This document shows, piece after piece, positions 20,149 to 32,417 of a DNA stretch of 64,000 bases (positions within the stretch are counted from its first letter, which is position 1; every line of letters begins with the position of its first letter). The notes beneath the pieces were generated by a model. The model saw only the letters and a list, made by a program, of their open reading frames with translations, ran no database searches and had not been told where the DNA came from. The DNA comes from Atkinsonella hypoxylon (Eukaryota > Ascomycota > Sordariomycetes > Hypocreales > Clavicipitaceae), in NCBI GenBank assembly GCA_000729835.1, contig JFHB01000046.1, positions 1 to 64,000 on the forward strand, written 5' to 3'. Both the position numbers and the translations under genes were made by a program.

Positions 20149-23100
20149 CTCCCAGATACCATGCGTTTCCGTGCCACTCTCAGAGTCAAGTATTAAATTT
20201 CTATTCTGCTGCCTTGGGTCTTCCGTCATCCGTCCATACGTAATTATCACGCGCATCCACCCACCCAGTCAGCAAGCCTGCGTGCCAGCCATGTTGGCCG
20301 CCATAACAATATCGTGTTCCGAGGAAGGAGGCAGGCAAGGCGCATGGCAAGCCCACACCGCAAAACCCACTCAACGACATATTCTCTGAGCCTCTTCTGA
20401 CTACTGGGCGTACACCATATTCCGTACATTATAACCCGAATTCTGGTGATAGTGACCAGTCTGTTATCGATTGTAAGACAGCTTAACATCGTCATTGGGA
20501 TATCTGTGACTGTCTCAAGAATCCAGGTGGGCGCGATTAGGAGGTACCTAGCATGCGGGTGACAGGAATACCTAGGCACACAACGCGTCCAGGTTACCCG
20601 AGCATGAGGCGGGAGTTGACGCACTATGTAATCTGTCATCCTCTTACGTGCCTACCTAGGTACCTGGGTAGGTACCAATGCGCCTATTTCTCACGCATAT
20701 TGACTTGGGCACAGTTCTTCTAGTCTCCGCAACCCAAACGTTTCCTGTCCAGGCACCAAGGCTCGAAACTGTCTCACATCTACGCATGTCTCCTCTGTCT
20801 CTCAATACGTCTTGTCTGGCCCACCATCGCGAACTTTGTCCTGACCATGAATTCGATATCTTACACTACTCCGTACTAAATTGTATTTGCCAACTTCAGT
20901 ACCTAGGAAGGTATCTAGAAGTCTACACCGTATGGAGTACTCCGTACACTACCAAGTCCTGGCGCCCTGATGCTGAGGACTGTTTGGACAAGACTTCGTT
21001 TCTCTGTCAGCTCAGCCAGCGCATCCCTGCCCCAGCCATCGGGACTAGATCTCGGCTAAGAAGTTCCTACGCTGCCTGTTCTCTCGCAAATTGAATCGAC
21101 ATGGATGAGCAAAGGTCTTGACTGTCACTTGATTATGCACACTACATGTGGAGAATAGCAACAGTCAAGTCCTGGTCAAAATATGATGATGGAAATTTAT
21201 GTGATACGATGACGTTTGAGAAGACATCAACACCAACTAAATTGTCTTCAGATGCTTCAGTACCTACACACTGCTGGCCCGTTCCTATCTCGTTACTAAC
21301 GAGGACAATATTTGCTTAAAACATTCCTGCTCAGTCTGGTGATAACCGTATTGCAGTCGATGCATGAAAAGTCGGTAAGATTGGAACCGTCATCGCCATC
21401 AAACCACATGGATACCTGAGTACTTACCGCAACAACAGAACACAGCCCAAGCCCACTACGATGCGTCACTCAGGTCCGCTTATCCAGCTCCCGATCTGTG
21501 TCTTTGTCTTCGTGTCTCGGCCGTTCCATGGCAAAACCCGCGAAAACCCTTCAATTCCATGGAGCCTTGCCGTTGCATAGAAAACCGTATCTGTGAGCAA
21601 AGCGACGATGTGGTTGGCTCGATTCGACTTGCCTTTTTGTCCTGCCGAGTACATAAGGCTGCGACGTGCCCGTGTTTCATCACCCTCATTGGTTTATCCA
21701 GAAGTCGGGCGCAGCGGATTTCTCTGGCACAGCCCGTGAATCACATCCAGCGGATGCCCGTTTCTTCCGTCTAAAACATAGCCACTACGGAGTAGTCATG
21801 TGTTTTTAATAATATCTATCGTGTCACTTGGAACCCTGCTGCGAAAGAGCAATAGGCGCTCAGTAGTGCGACCGAGGGTGCACATAGCTGATTTCGATAA
21901 AGAATCATTGTTCGAAAGACTATAATCCAAGAAGAGGGCGACATGATAATTTCCTGCATGACGAGTTGACGGGTTTCGCCCAAGGTTGCACTGCACTTCT
22001 CTGTAATTGATTGTTTCAGTAGTGGATTCCATTCGCGTCGTCGTGGTTATTCCACGGGCAGTGAGTTACAAATACGAATGGCCGTGCAGTTGATCTTATA
22101 AATAAAGCTACCTTAAGCCTCTGAAACGATCACAGATGATATATACTTCATCATAACCGGGCACTTCAGCGCCCGGCCAATATATGGAACTACATAGATC
22201 TCCCAATCATAAGAAATAAGCCGTTGATAGAGAGAATTGACTCTCTCTGTTTCCGTCGATATGAGACCTACCCGGGAGCGCACGAGCTGTGAAACTTCTG
22301 TCGCAAATTTTACTTCGTTTTCCACTTTGCACCCACGGGATGTCCCGAGCGTTAAATACCACACAAGGGTTGAACTTCGTGGCAAGCTAATCATACATTG
22401 GGTACATCCGGTTAAGCCATGCTGGCAAATCTGCACCTAAAAATGGAAACACCGCCACGTGCCGCAATATTGGTCCTCTTGCGACCACACATCCCCGCGA
22501 TCCCCATCACGTCCCAGGCACAACAACACCTTGATGTAAGTGGTGCCCTGATCCGCTCCGCGAAGGAGTAACTACACCCCGTATCACATAGTCTTGGCTC
22601 GTCAAAAGACCAGCCTGGGCGAATGGCGAGCCGTCTTCCAAATCGATCTTGGCTGATGCGCGCTCCAGTCGGTGCCGAGTGGGCGACTGAGCGGAAGCGC
22701 CTCTCATTCGTCACCGGGTGAGAGGCATATCACACAGCCCATCGCGAGTTCGTGAAGTTTGCTAATACGGGCGCGTATCAGGGACCCAAATAGTACAAAT
22801 ATAAATACATTCTCAGGCAGACTTAGTCTCATTCATGAAACATGATCCGGTTGGGTCGAGACGCCATTGCGTATGCGACGACGTTGCATCGTGGGCTTGA
22901 GTCTGCGCCTGGGCCAATGCCTTTGTATGGGGTAGCCAAGTAAGGATATGCTCACATGAATGCTGGAAAGGCCCCTGATCTCATCATTGAGCGTACATTG
23001 TCCTCATTTGAACTTTGCTCACCTCAAAGTCCCTTGCAGTCCCGGTAGTAAAAGTAAAAGCAAGTTCTCGGCCTCGCCATCGCCTGTCGTTTATCGTAGC

Positions 23101-24109
23101 AGAATCAAGTCGGTGTAGGTCTCCGACCGACCAATAACAAAGCTAGTGTCATTGGGAAGGAAAAAGGGCGCACCTCCTGTTTGATTTTAAGCTCAATGGT
23201 CAACAGCTTACTGTTATAGCTTAGGTTGCGCGGGCTAGCATAATACAACATGGGAGGATGGAATTTCGGAGACACTCCCGGAGGAAAAGGAACCACTCGT
23301 TAGTCCATCTCCTGCAACAACCGGCTGCCAAAGTCACTCGTCACGTTCTTGGTCATGCACTAACATACTGCTGATATCAAAAACCCTGTTAATACACATC
23401 CCTCCTGCATGTGGGCATAGTAGCTAGAACAGCACAATAACACGGTTATACATATTTGCCTTGAACTCTCGATATGGCCTTTTGCGAGACGCCCAATTAA
23501 ACAGAAAAGTCAATACTTGCTGGCCTAAGCACATCTTTTTCCACAGTGTGTTTCTGGGACACATTCCATGATGGCGTACTTATTGTAGTATCCCCTTTAA
23601 GGGGATGCCAAGTTTAGATCTCGTCTTACAATCCAACCCCCCCAACCCTCCCATCGCTCTTGAATCGAACAAAATCGCCCTTCCAAAACTCTTTTGTGGA
23701 GCGGTATGAAGTTCTGATTATGGCGGATGAACACAAGAGAGAGAGAATCGTCCTTTTAGTAGACTAGAAAAGCACAGAAAATATTCCGCTGATGCTCCAA
23801 TCTCTAACCTCCCAAGAGCGTCGCAACCAGTCAAGTAAACTATGGATACAACCTCTCATGAGGGCGTTAATTCAATTAGGTAGCTAATTTGACTAATCCT
23901 TGGAGCCAATTTCGTCATACTGTATCAACACGCCAAGGAATATGTTGCATTTTTCATCCAGGTCGCGAATCGTATTCCCGACGAGTTTATTTCACCTCAT
24001 GACAGAGGCGCAGCCCACCTGATGTTTTATTATTAGGCCGGCAGCAAGCGCCAAATGATTCAATCAGCGACGGGGACGCGCTTAGACAGGGGTCTAGCGA
24101 GAATGCTGG

Positions 24110-24146
<37 letters not shown>
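24110..24146 (+). repeat. CAA trinucleotide repeat
   Basis: About twelve CAA units. They sit inside an open frame (24055-24489) that would encode polyGln, but the rest of that frame looks non-coding. Confidence 0.9.
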
Positions 24147-25079
24147 GCCAACGGCGACCCATGCTGAGTACTGGCAGTGGCCGATCTGGACCATGTTCGA
24201 CCGGATAGGCATTTTCACTCGCTGTCAATCCCCGAAATTGCATGACTACACTGCAGACGGCGAAATCGAAATTGGAAGAACTGAGCTTCGTCATCTGAAA
24301 TTATGGCTTCGCCAACCGCGCGCTCAGCTCAGCTCAGCTCAGGTAGGAGGAGGGCTGCCCGCAGCCAGTCCTTGCAAGAAGAGAATATTGACCCGGGGAA
24401 GGCGGAGGGAAGAAGTGTGCTTCACATACCGCGCGCTCATTGGGTACACTTGCACAAGAGGCTCTTGGACTGACTGCCGACAACTGTGAGCCACAGCAAG
24501 GGTGGTTGTGGCTGCGGGCTCGAGGGCTTTAGCGCCATAGAGAAGAGAGTGGTAATTATGGGCAATAATCCGCCAAGGGTTAATCGACAGTTATACCTGG
24601 TCTACCAGTCACCAGTCGCCCGCATGCAAAGCAGACGGAAGGCCAGGACCGGAACACCCACGATACTTCTGCAGCAACCCGTGGTGCGCATGGCCAGCAA
24701 AAAAGGCCAGCGGCACGATCCACAGCATGATGAAAAGCGCATGGTGCGGTGGTTATAATCAAGTTGCCCGGGAAATTCATATGGCAGGCGCCTATCGACT
24801 CCCGCTCCTGCTCTGCTCCTGCTCCATGAAGGGGAATCAAAGGCCTGGGAAGGCGCCAGCTGATGCAAAAAAGGCGGCAAGGAGTGGCTGCCATTAACTC
24901 AAGGAAGGCGTCATGCATGGTACTTGACAGCGTAACAGGAGAGAAAGACGAAGTCTTCGATGTTGCCAAGATGCGGAACCTTGAGACCAGATGAAATCGA
25001 TAAGGCCAATCGAGCGAAGCTTGAAAAGCTTGAAAAAAAAAAAAGGATAAAAAGAGCCAACGCCGTCATCTCAACAATC

Positions 25080-26688
25080 TCATTCGACAAGTTGATCCAT
25101 CTTCGACCTTCACAATAACCGAGTTCCTATTGCCATCTCTCCTCCTTGTACGGAGTAAGCACTTCGATTTGAGTTCCTTTTGATAACTCGAGCACCTTTC
25201 TTAGCTTTCCAATAAAATCTCGCGTGTTTCTTACCACAACATTCTCCTCTGCTGTTTCTTGTACTTCCTCTGCACCCCTTTCACCTTCAACGACTATTTG
25301 AACTCTACGATTTCAACTCTCCGTTCCATAAAAGAAACACTTCAAAGCCAGTCAGAACGCGAAATCGGTTTTGTCCTCCCTGTTGTCATATTGAAACCGG
25401 ACATTATATATACGAGTAACGGCAATCACATTCTGGCCGGATCCTGTCTCGTCGTTTTGGCTGGACTCGAGGGCTCACGAGCGGTTCGTAAGAAACGCCC
25501 ACTAACTAGGGCGATCGAAGAATTTCTATCCATCTAATTCGAAACCGGTCTGACCACCCAGCGCTGTTACCTGCATCTCAACGAGACGCCAGAACTTGGT
25601 CACCGGCACACCACACACATCACGCGTGCTTGGTCGCTGTGTGTGTAGAGTTGCCGCCGTCTAGAAGGCCTGACCTGGGCCAGGCGAAGCAGACCAATCA
25701 AGAGCCAATATTGCAGTCCCAGGCGTCCGACACAGTCACGTCTTGCCGTCGAATCATTGATACTGTTGTGGTGCGACTCTCCCATCAACACAGCGCTAGA
25801 TCTCTCGGCATCAGCAGCGCCCCCAGCACACGAGCACCAATTATTACCACCTAGCAACTGGAGCCCTGAGCCTGTCGCGTCAACACTGACAAGGACGAGA
25901 AACTGGAGCCGCTGTTTCATCACCTGAAGCTTGTATGAGGGAGGGTCTTCTGCTTAATAGACCGGCGTCCCAGTCTCCACCCCTTCCCGCCGATACCAGC
26001 ACCCCACCCCCTGTCACGCAAGCCTGAACAGCCTGAGCAGCCTGCCCCTAGAAGTGGGAGGGCAGGCATATTACTCGGAACAGCTACAGCTACAACCACA
26101 GCTCCAGCTACAGCTCCGACCAACTACAGCTCCAACTGGGCTATCCAAGCCAAAGCACACACAGACATCCAATCTATTTCACTCGATCGAGTCGAGCCGA
26201 GCCGAGCCAATTCTTTGTCAACCCTTTCGCGTGCATTGCTGCGAACGTCGAATCCTTGCCAGCCTGACCAGCATTATTAGGGGCTTGTCTGACACCAGTC
26301 CAATAGCCAGTGCATCGGCGCATAATTCGAACGGCGCAGCGTCCTCTTTGCCGCCAGCAGAGCCACCCGGCTTTCCAACCAGAAGCCAAGGTTTCGCGCA
26401 CCCCGGAATTCGACTTACAAGACGCACGCCGCCTGCTTCTCATCAATCACGCACCCCTCCACGCTTTGCTTGTACTCTCTTTGTCAGTCACGCCCTCTCG
26501 CTGTCGCCCGCCTTATTATAGTCAAAGGCTCCTCACAGCAACCGCCCACTTCTACCTTCTCTCAAGCTCTCATCAACGGCTTCGCTTGCCTTCTCGTCCT
26601 TCAAGGCGATTTCCTCGCTAGTCTTGGGGTCGTGTTCCTGCTGATATATCATCATTGGACGCCGTAAATCCCCTTTGTCTGCTTCATA
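25080..26688 (+). promoter_or_regulatory. Probable long 5' leader/promoter of the Pro/Ser-rich protein gene
   Basis: The + strand becomes strongly C/T-rich here (many CTC, TTC and CCA runs), as around transcription starts and leaders of filamentous fungi. A GTACGGAGTA motif is at 25148-25157. Several short upstream ORFs would precede the main start if the whole stretch is transcribed. Inference only. Confidence 0.35.
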
Positions 26689-27369
26689 ATGCCTGCCGCT
26701 AAGCCCAAGCTGGGGAAGCTCTCCACGCCCGTCACGGCTACCTTCCCGTCAGAGATCACTTCTGCAACTATGGCTACTCCTCTCTCTGCCGTGACCTTGG
26801 CAAACCAAATCGATCCAGACTTCATCAAGACGCCTATTAGCCCACCGTCCGCCTACACGGACTTTTTGTCCAAAGCAATGGCAATGAATTCGCCCTCACT
26901 TACATCTGGAGACTCGAGTCCTGATTCTACCAAGAGCAACCCCGAGACTGAACGTGTTGAAGGATCACGAAAAGACGAGGCACTATCGCCTTCTACGGCA
27001 AGTAGCAAGTCGACACCTCCGACAACTGCACCCGTTGTGCCTCCAAGTCCATTTCCGACGTCGTCAGCACCCATGTCCGCACCACCAACAAGTGCTGCCT
27101 CGTTTCCGAGTCTAAAATTGCCTCCGAGTCCCGCCATTTCCAATATTGACTCCCCTCTGAGCGCCAGCACCATTCGGTCTCCCTTTAGTGCCAGATCCAC
27201 GCATTCCGTTTTTGACTGGGATGCAGCCTTGAAGGTTCGTTACGCTGATAGAAAGCAGAAGACTTCACGCACAAGCGTTCGACACATTCGGGAAGTTGTT
27301 ACTAGGACGGTAACTTATACCCCTCGTATGGACCCTGCCCCACGAGGCAAGAGGCGGAAGGTGGAGTGA
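26689..27369 (+). CDS. Conserved-looking Pro/Ser/Thr-rich protein of unknown function
   Basis: Single exon, 226 aa; family not recognised with certainty. The N-terminus has an ordered patch, FIKTPISPPSAYTDFLSKAM (about 45-64). A long low-complexity Ser/Pro/Thr region follows (about 65-165), with SP and TP sites that could be phosphorylated. The C-terminus is ordered again: SVFDWDAALKVRYADRKQK, then VRHIREVVTRTVTYTPRMDPAP, ending in a basic GKRRKVE that could be a nuclear signal. The two ordered blocks with a disordered middle suggest a real regulatory or scaffold protein rather than a chance frame. The clean ATG follows a CT-rich leader. It is flanked by about 11 kb and 5 kb of apparently empty sequence. 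Confidence 0.75.
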   Translation: MPAAKPKLGKLSTPVTATFPSEITSATMATPLSAVTLANQIDPDFIKTPISPPSAYTDFLSKAMAMNSPSLTSGDSSPDSTKSNPETERVEGSRKDEALSPSTASSKSTPPTTAPVVPPSPFPTSSAPMSAPPTSAASFPSLKLPPSPAISNIDSPLSASTIRSPFSARSTHSVFDWDAALKVRYADRKQKTSRTSVRHIREVVTRTVTYTPRMDPAPRGKRRKVE

Positions 27370-28344
27370 AGAAGTTGGAGGACGATGTGTGCGTTGGGTG
27401 CGTGACTCAGGGTCCCTCAACTTTTACGACTATATCTACGACTACCTCCTTGCCAAGGCTCCAAGACCCTGCTTGGCGAGATAATCAGATCAGGCACTGG
27501 CTGCCTGAATGCTCAAAAAAAAAAAAAAAAAAAAAGAAAAAAAAGTCTTCCTTCACCGACTGCCTCATTTGTTCATTACTATTACAATCTTTCCCTAGGA
27601 AACGCTGTCTCGATTTCACCTTGTTTTCTGTAAGCAGCCATATATGGCTGAAACAGGTATACAGAGATGTGACAGCCTCCGTAGATATTACCTATGCGCC
27701 GGACGAGCTGGACCTCTACGAGGTCTCCCGAGGAAACGGAATATCTTGTGTGCGCGGCACAGGTGGCACTCATTACAGAGGTCGATTCTCACTCTAATTT
27801 TTTTTTCTCCTCTTCAGTTCACGAGGTTTAGGAGAACTCAGGAGGACGGACAGGAGGCACGATTGCGGGTGGCAAAGCTGAGGCTATTTGGCTGAGAGGA
27901 GTTTGGTGGCGTTTTCCTTGTTGCATGGTTGAAGTTTGGCCTGAAGCACTTGCAGTACATCTAGGCCATGCTGTCATGAGATATGTGCGATACCATCTAG
28001 GAGGAGGTTGGCAGAGGTGGAAGAAAGGGGACGGGGGGCAGACAAGGGCCAAGGACCAAGGAGCGGGCGGGACTAAACGAGAATGCGCGCGTGCAATTAG
28101 TGGCGAAATGATGATAGAATTCCGTACAAATATATTGACAGAGTTACAGCGTCACACCTCAGATGGCCAGTGACGGTACAAAGATGATGTTGCAGCGGGC
28201 AGATGGGGCACCCGGACAGGAGACAGGACTGGCAACCACCGTTGGACACGATGCAGCCGAAAGCAACGAGGTGCTTTGGCCATGATGCAATCAGTCAGCT
28301 CGATAAAGCCCGCTGCCACCAGCACGCGCCATCTGCACCAATCT

Positions 28345-28375
28345 GCGATGCGATGCGATGCGATGTGATGTGATG
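28345..28375 (+). repeat. Pentanucleotide repeat GCGAT/GTGAT
   Basis: Four GCGAT units pass into GTGAT units, the C-to-T change being shared by the last copies. Confidence 0.85.
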
Positions 28376-28573
28376 AAATGTTTGTTTATTACACGGGGAA
28401 TCCGCTGGGCCGCGAAAACAGGTCAGCGGGAAAGACAATCACGGGTACGACAGAAGCTACGAGCAGCGGCACCCTGAAAAGATGGAAAACGTTTACATTA
28501 AAAAACAAAACAGGGGAGTGGCTGCCGATGCCCGATGTATGAGAGGGGGGATAGGATAGGGCCGGGTGGTTTG

Positions 28574-28590
28574 CCCCCCCCCCCCCCCCC
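28574..28590 (+). repeat. C17 homopolymer
   Basis: Uninterrupted run of 17 C on the + strand. Confidence 0.9.
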
Positions 28591-31500
28591 TCGACTCTCC
28601 ATTAGTTAAGTTACATACTCCATCCAGTGTCTATGACCTATTACGGAATATGACTGCAAGGACTATGTCAATGTGCTCCTATGTATTTGCGTAGGATCGT
28701 GAGCCAGGACAGCTTATAAGCCACGGTATGGTGCGTTTTGTTCGTCTCCTTCGGGCAGAATCACCCTCGTCGCATGCAAAAGAGATTTGGCACTGTGATC
28801 CTGCGTGACGGGACTAGTCGGGCTGTCTGGGCCCAGTTTTGCCTGTACATTCATACATTCATTCATACATCCATACATACATACGCTGGCATGGGAATCA
28901 AGACAAAAGATACGACTGGTCTTGTTTGTTGTTGATTCGTAAAGCATGGTGTACCCCTTGTACGGGAGAGGTCGCATGTTGAGCTACCAGAGTATGCAAA
29001 GCAACCCGCTTTATTCGACTCGATCAAGAACTTATACGAAATACCTACCCATGGTGATGGACACATGGCCGGGTGCCCTCAGGGTGTTATCAATACTCAC
29101 CGGTTCTATTTCCACCCGGTCTGCGACCCGAGGATTCAGCACATGTCTTTCCTCCCCATGTCCCACGATACGGCTTTGCACCCCTCTTCCTATCTATCCT
29201 CATACATATACATAACTATTCCGTAGTCAACAGGGTAAAGCACAGCACAGGATAAAGCAAGTGGTTCATCGTGATGCCACAAAACATCCTTACTTGCTCC
29301 ACCCCCTCCTCTGCCTCGCGCCCCACACGCCCCACACGCCCCCGTGGTCCACCCACAGAATACCAGCATTTTCCAGACTGTTCTTCATTCTCGGATCACT
29401 GCTGGTGTCTGCCCTTTTTTTTTTTTTTTCTCCTTCCCTTTCCCAGCGGGCGGGGACGTTCTGGCATTCTTCATTGCGCCCGGTGATTTTCTTTTCTCAG
29501 CGAGGTATGCAAGGAGAGAGATACATGGGAAGTCGGTGCCTGCCTGTCGGTACTGTGGGAAAAGGAAATGAGGACAGAAAGAATGCAGAAGCAGAGCAAT
29601 CTGGAAATAGGGCTGTTGGCTGTAAGCGCCGACGACGAGCTCCGCCCAGGGCCCAGTCACCCACTTGAGGCGGTTCGGGGCTGCGATTGGCCGGTATTTA
29701 AGCGCCGTCATGTGGGACGCGAGATATAGGATGCACGGGCTCCACCTTCGTCCCCCCCCCCCCCTGCCGAACCGGTCGAAGAAAATCCACACATGTGGAT
29801 GGAGATATGAGGGTTAAATACACGGTTGTTTGTAAATGGGATCATCCCTTCGACTACTTTGCACTGTTTCTTTTGCTTCACTGATGAGAGGTACGCCGTT
29901 TCTGGATTACTGCTTTCAGACTGGATTTCTCGAAATAGGCAGGTGGTGCGCATGTAGACAGACCATGTTTGGCGCCTTGAGGCGGGAAAGAGGCGATGAC
30001 CCAGGCCATGGGTATCCACGTAATGTGCTCGGGAGGTGAAAGGGCTAAAGCGAGTTTATCACGTTTCAAGGGATGGTGGAATTTGGCCAGAATAGAGCCT
30101 CGATGTGGTGATTATGACGCATGATTGGATAGGAAGAACGTCTGGTGTGGTGTACTTGCTTAGGGGGCCTACAGTAGCACTGAAGAGCCCACGCCGTGCT
30201 GCAATTCTAAGGTGAGAGGGGGACATCCTTCGGCCTCATGTCATCCATGCCCTTTTGGCTATGGCGCCTGGGTATCCTTGAGGGAAATGGTCACGCCGCT
30301 GCCCCGAGCATAGTCGAATCAGCCTGCATGGCCCCGTTCGCTCTTGTGATGCAATGTTACTACGGCAAAGGGCGTGGAAACCTAGGAAGCTATACAAGTG
30401 TAAAGCCCGAAAGCGCCTGAAAGACACGAGACCTGGGTTCGCTTTAGAGCAAAGCTACTCATGCCGGCAAATACTGGCTCATGTGCATGGTGCTCATGTG
30501 CCTCATCACCTGCGAGGACCATCTACTGACCTCGACAAAGATCCCCTGTTTGACATCTCGCTGAAGAGCCGTGAAAGAGCGAAACGCAATGCTCGTTTTT
30601 GTCATTCCCACAGATTACAACGTTGACTTGGGCGTGATTGCGCGGTTTGCGTCCAGGAGTCCTCGTGGCTGGGTCACGTGGAGATCTCCCCGTACACCTT
30701 TGGGCCAAAGCCTTAGTTAGAGTCCCCTTCCTTTCTGCTCATGGAGTATATTGCTTCGCTATAATACACACATTTGGTCTTGTTGACGATAGCCCATGCT
30801 TCGTCGAGGTCCGTGTCGTGAGTAGTCCAGCACGGCTGATCCCTTGCAGCACAAGGTCTGTGCTACCGCTGGCAATACATCCGGAGCGCCTTAAGAAGTA
30901 CAGAACTTGATGATTATTCTATGGCTACGTGCTGCCATGTGGACCCCGGCTCTGCAGTTGCGGAAAAGCTGTTTCCACTGCGCTTTTTGAAGGTATAGCT
31001 AGACTCTTGAATTTCGGAAACAGGCTCTGAGGTTAGGAGCTCGCTTGTTCTAGCCGTATTGTGGGCAGCAGTCTGAGGTCGTCATGACGGATATTAGAGG
31101 CTAGGGGATTCTTGGATTGGTGATGCATTTTCGAAAGGCCGCATTTTCGTCCAAACGGAACCTCAACAAGAAACCAATGCGCCAAGGTCATTGAGCTTGT
31201 TCTGTATAAGAGTGCGAATGAGGCGCCGATGATGCTGTGCTGAAAGATTGGCAATAGCGTGGAATTGCTTGGTTGAACCATCGTGGGCGGATGCAGTTGC
31301 GTAGGGGCCCTTACATCACCTTTGTCGAGGACAATTCTAAATCAATGCATCTTGGCTAGGTATTCCTTCTCCGACGGAACTCGGTCGCATAGCGTACGTG
31401 TGAGCACGAGCACTATCGTCTGCCTGCGGAGCAAATCTGTCTACGTTTCTTGAACGGAGATACTCGGAGGATAGAAGCCGCTAGAATAGGAATGCCTATA

Positions 31501-32417
31501 TTTTGCCCGTCAATTGAGTGGAACACTTTCTAAAATGTATTTCACTGCCAACATACCGTGCTTTGTCTTTTGAGATAGACCAATTGTATGGAAAACCTGG
31601 TCATGTCACAACGTCAACGAGGCTAACGAGTCCGGGGTCAGGACAAGTAGAATCGATACTCGGAGGATTTGACAGCGGTTCTAACAGCCCATACCACTTG
31701 ATCGTCCCAAGGGCATACTCTAATCAGACTAATAGCCCTCAGACTGTTAGTTCGGTCTGCAACCTCCAAATCGGCCAGATTCTTGCAGCGCTGACGATCC
31801 TAGGTAAATAGCAGTATTCCCATGAACAACTCCACTGCCAACACAGACAGAAGGCCCTTGAACCTATTATGAAAAGTGGCTTCGCGGGTAGTTGCTGTTC
31901 ATCTTTAACGGAGTCTTGTGTCGCTCATAGACCACCATCGGGTTATTCATGAATTGCGACAGCTTGAAGCCAAAATAGTAAGCTGTTACCCTCAGTCGCC
32001 TTCCACAGAGCCACGTATTCAGTGAGGCTCACAAACATGCATTACTTCTCCACGGATGACCAAAATCTCCGCCAAATCATTCATTGGCGTATTCGCCGCT
32101 ACTGCTTGATCTGCGGATTTATCCATGACGCGACGGGTTGTTCTGTGACGCATCGAGAACCTCTGATGCTATTTTGGTTTCTTTGGCGCTGTGACACGTA
32201 TTGTATTTTTCTCATACATGTTAGCCAGCAAGCGGCTTTGCATCGCGAATGCCAAACCCCATGTCGTTTGTTCCTGCTATGCCTCCGCATCATTAACGGA
32301 GCACAAATGAAGCATAGCCTTAGTAAGAGCCCTTCTCACGCTCTGCACCAGTATAAAATGTCGTAATCATACATAGCAGAAGCCGGCTCAACTTACAACC
32401 AGCCCTATCAGTCCCCA

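Larger units (their letters stand above)
15736..26688. other. Gene-poor region of about 11 kb upstream of hapB and of the Pro/Ser-rich gene
   Basis: No ORF with recognisable domain or convincing exon structure on either strand. It contains a G14 run (15860-15873), short tandem repeats (18300-18345, 18550-18602, 24110-24146), palindromic CCTAGGTA/GGTACC clusters (20121-20148, 20650-20676) and many GTACGGAGTA motifs. The right end (about 25080-26688) is CT-rich on the + strand like a fungal transcribed leader. Part of it may be the 5' leaders of the two flanking, divergently transcribed genes. No tRNA or 5S gene was recognised. Confidence 0.5.
27370..32417. other. Gene-poor region of about 5 kb
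   Basis: Between the Pro/Ser-rich gene and FAN1. Homopolymers A21 (27515-27535), C17 (28574-28590) and C13 (29752-29764), and a GCGAT pentamer repeat (28345-28375) are present. No recognisable protein family, tRNA or mobile element was seen. Confidence 0.5.

Noticed and set aside
24055..24489. ORF with a polyGln tract (CAA repeat) and 144 codons
   Set aside because: Outside the repeat the residues look random, there is no domain, and the start context and flanks show no exon structure; a microsatellite extending a chance frame is simpler.
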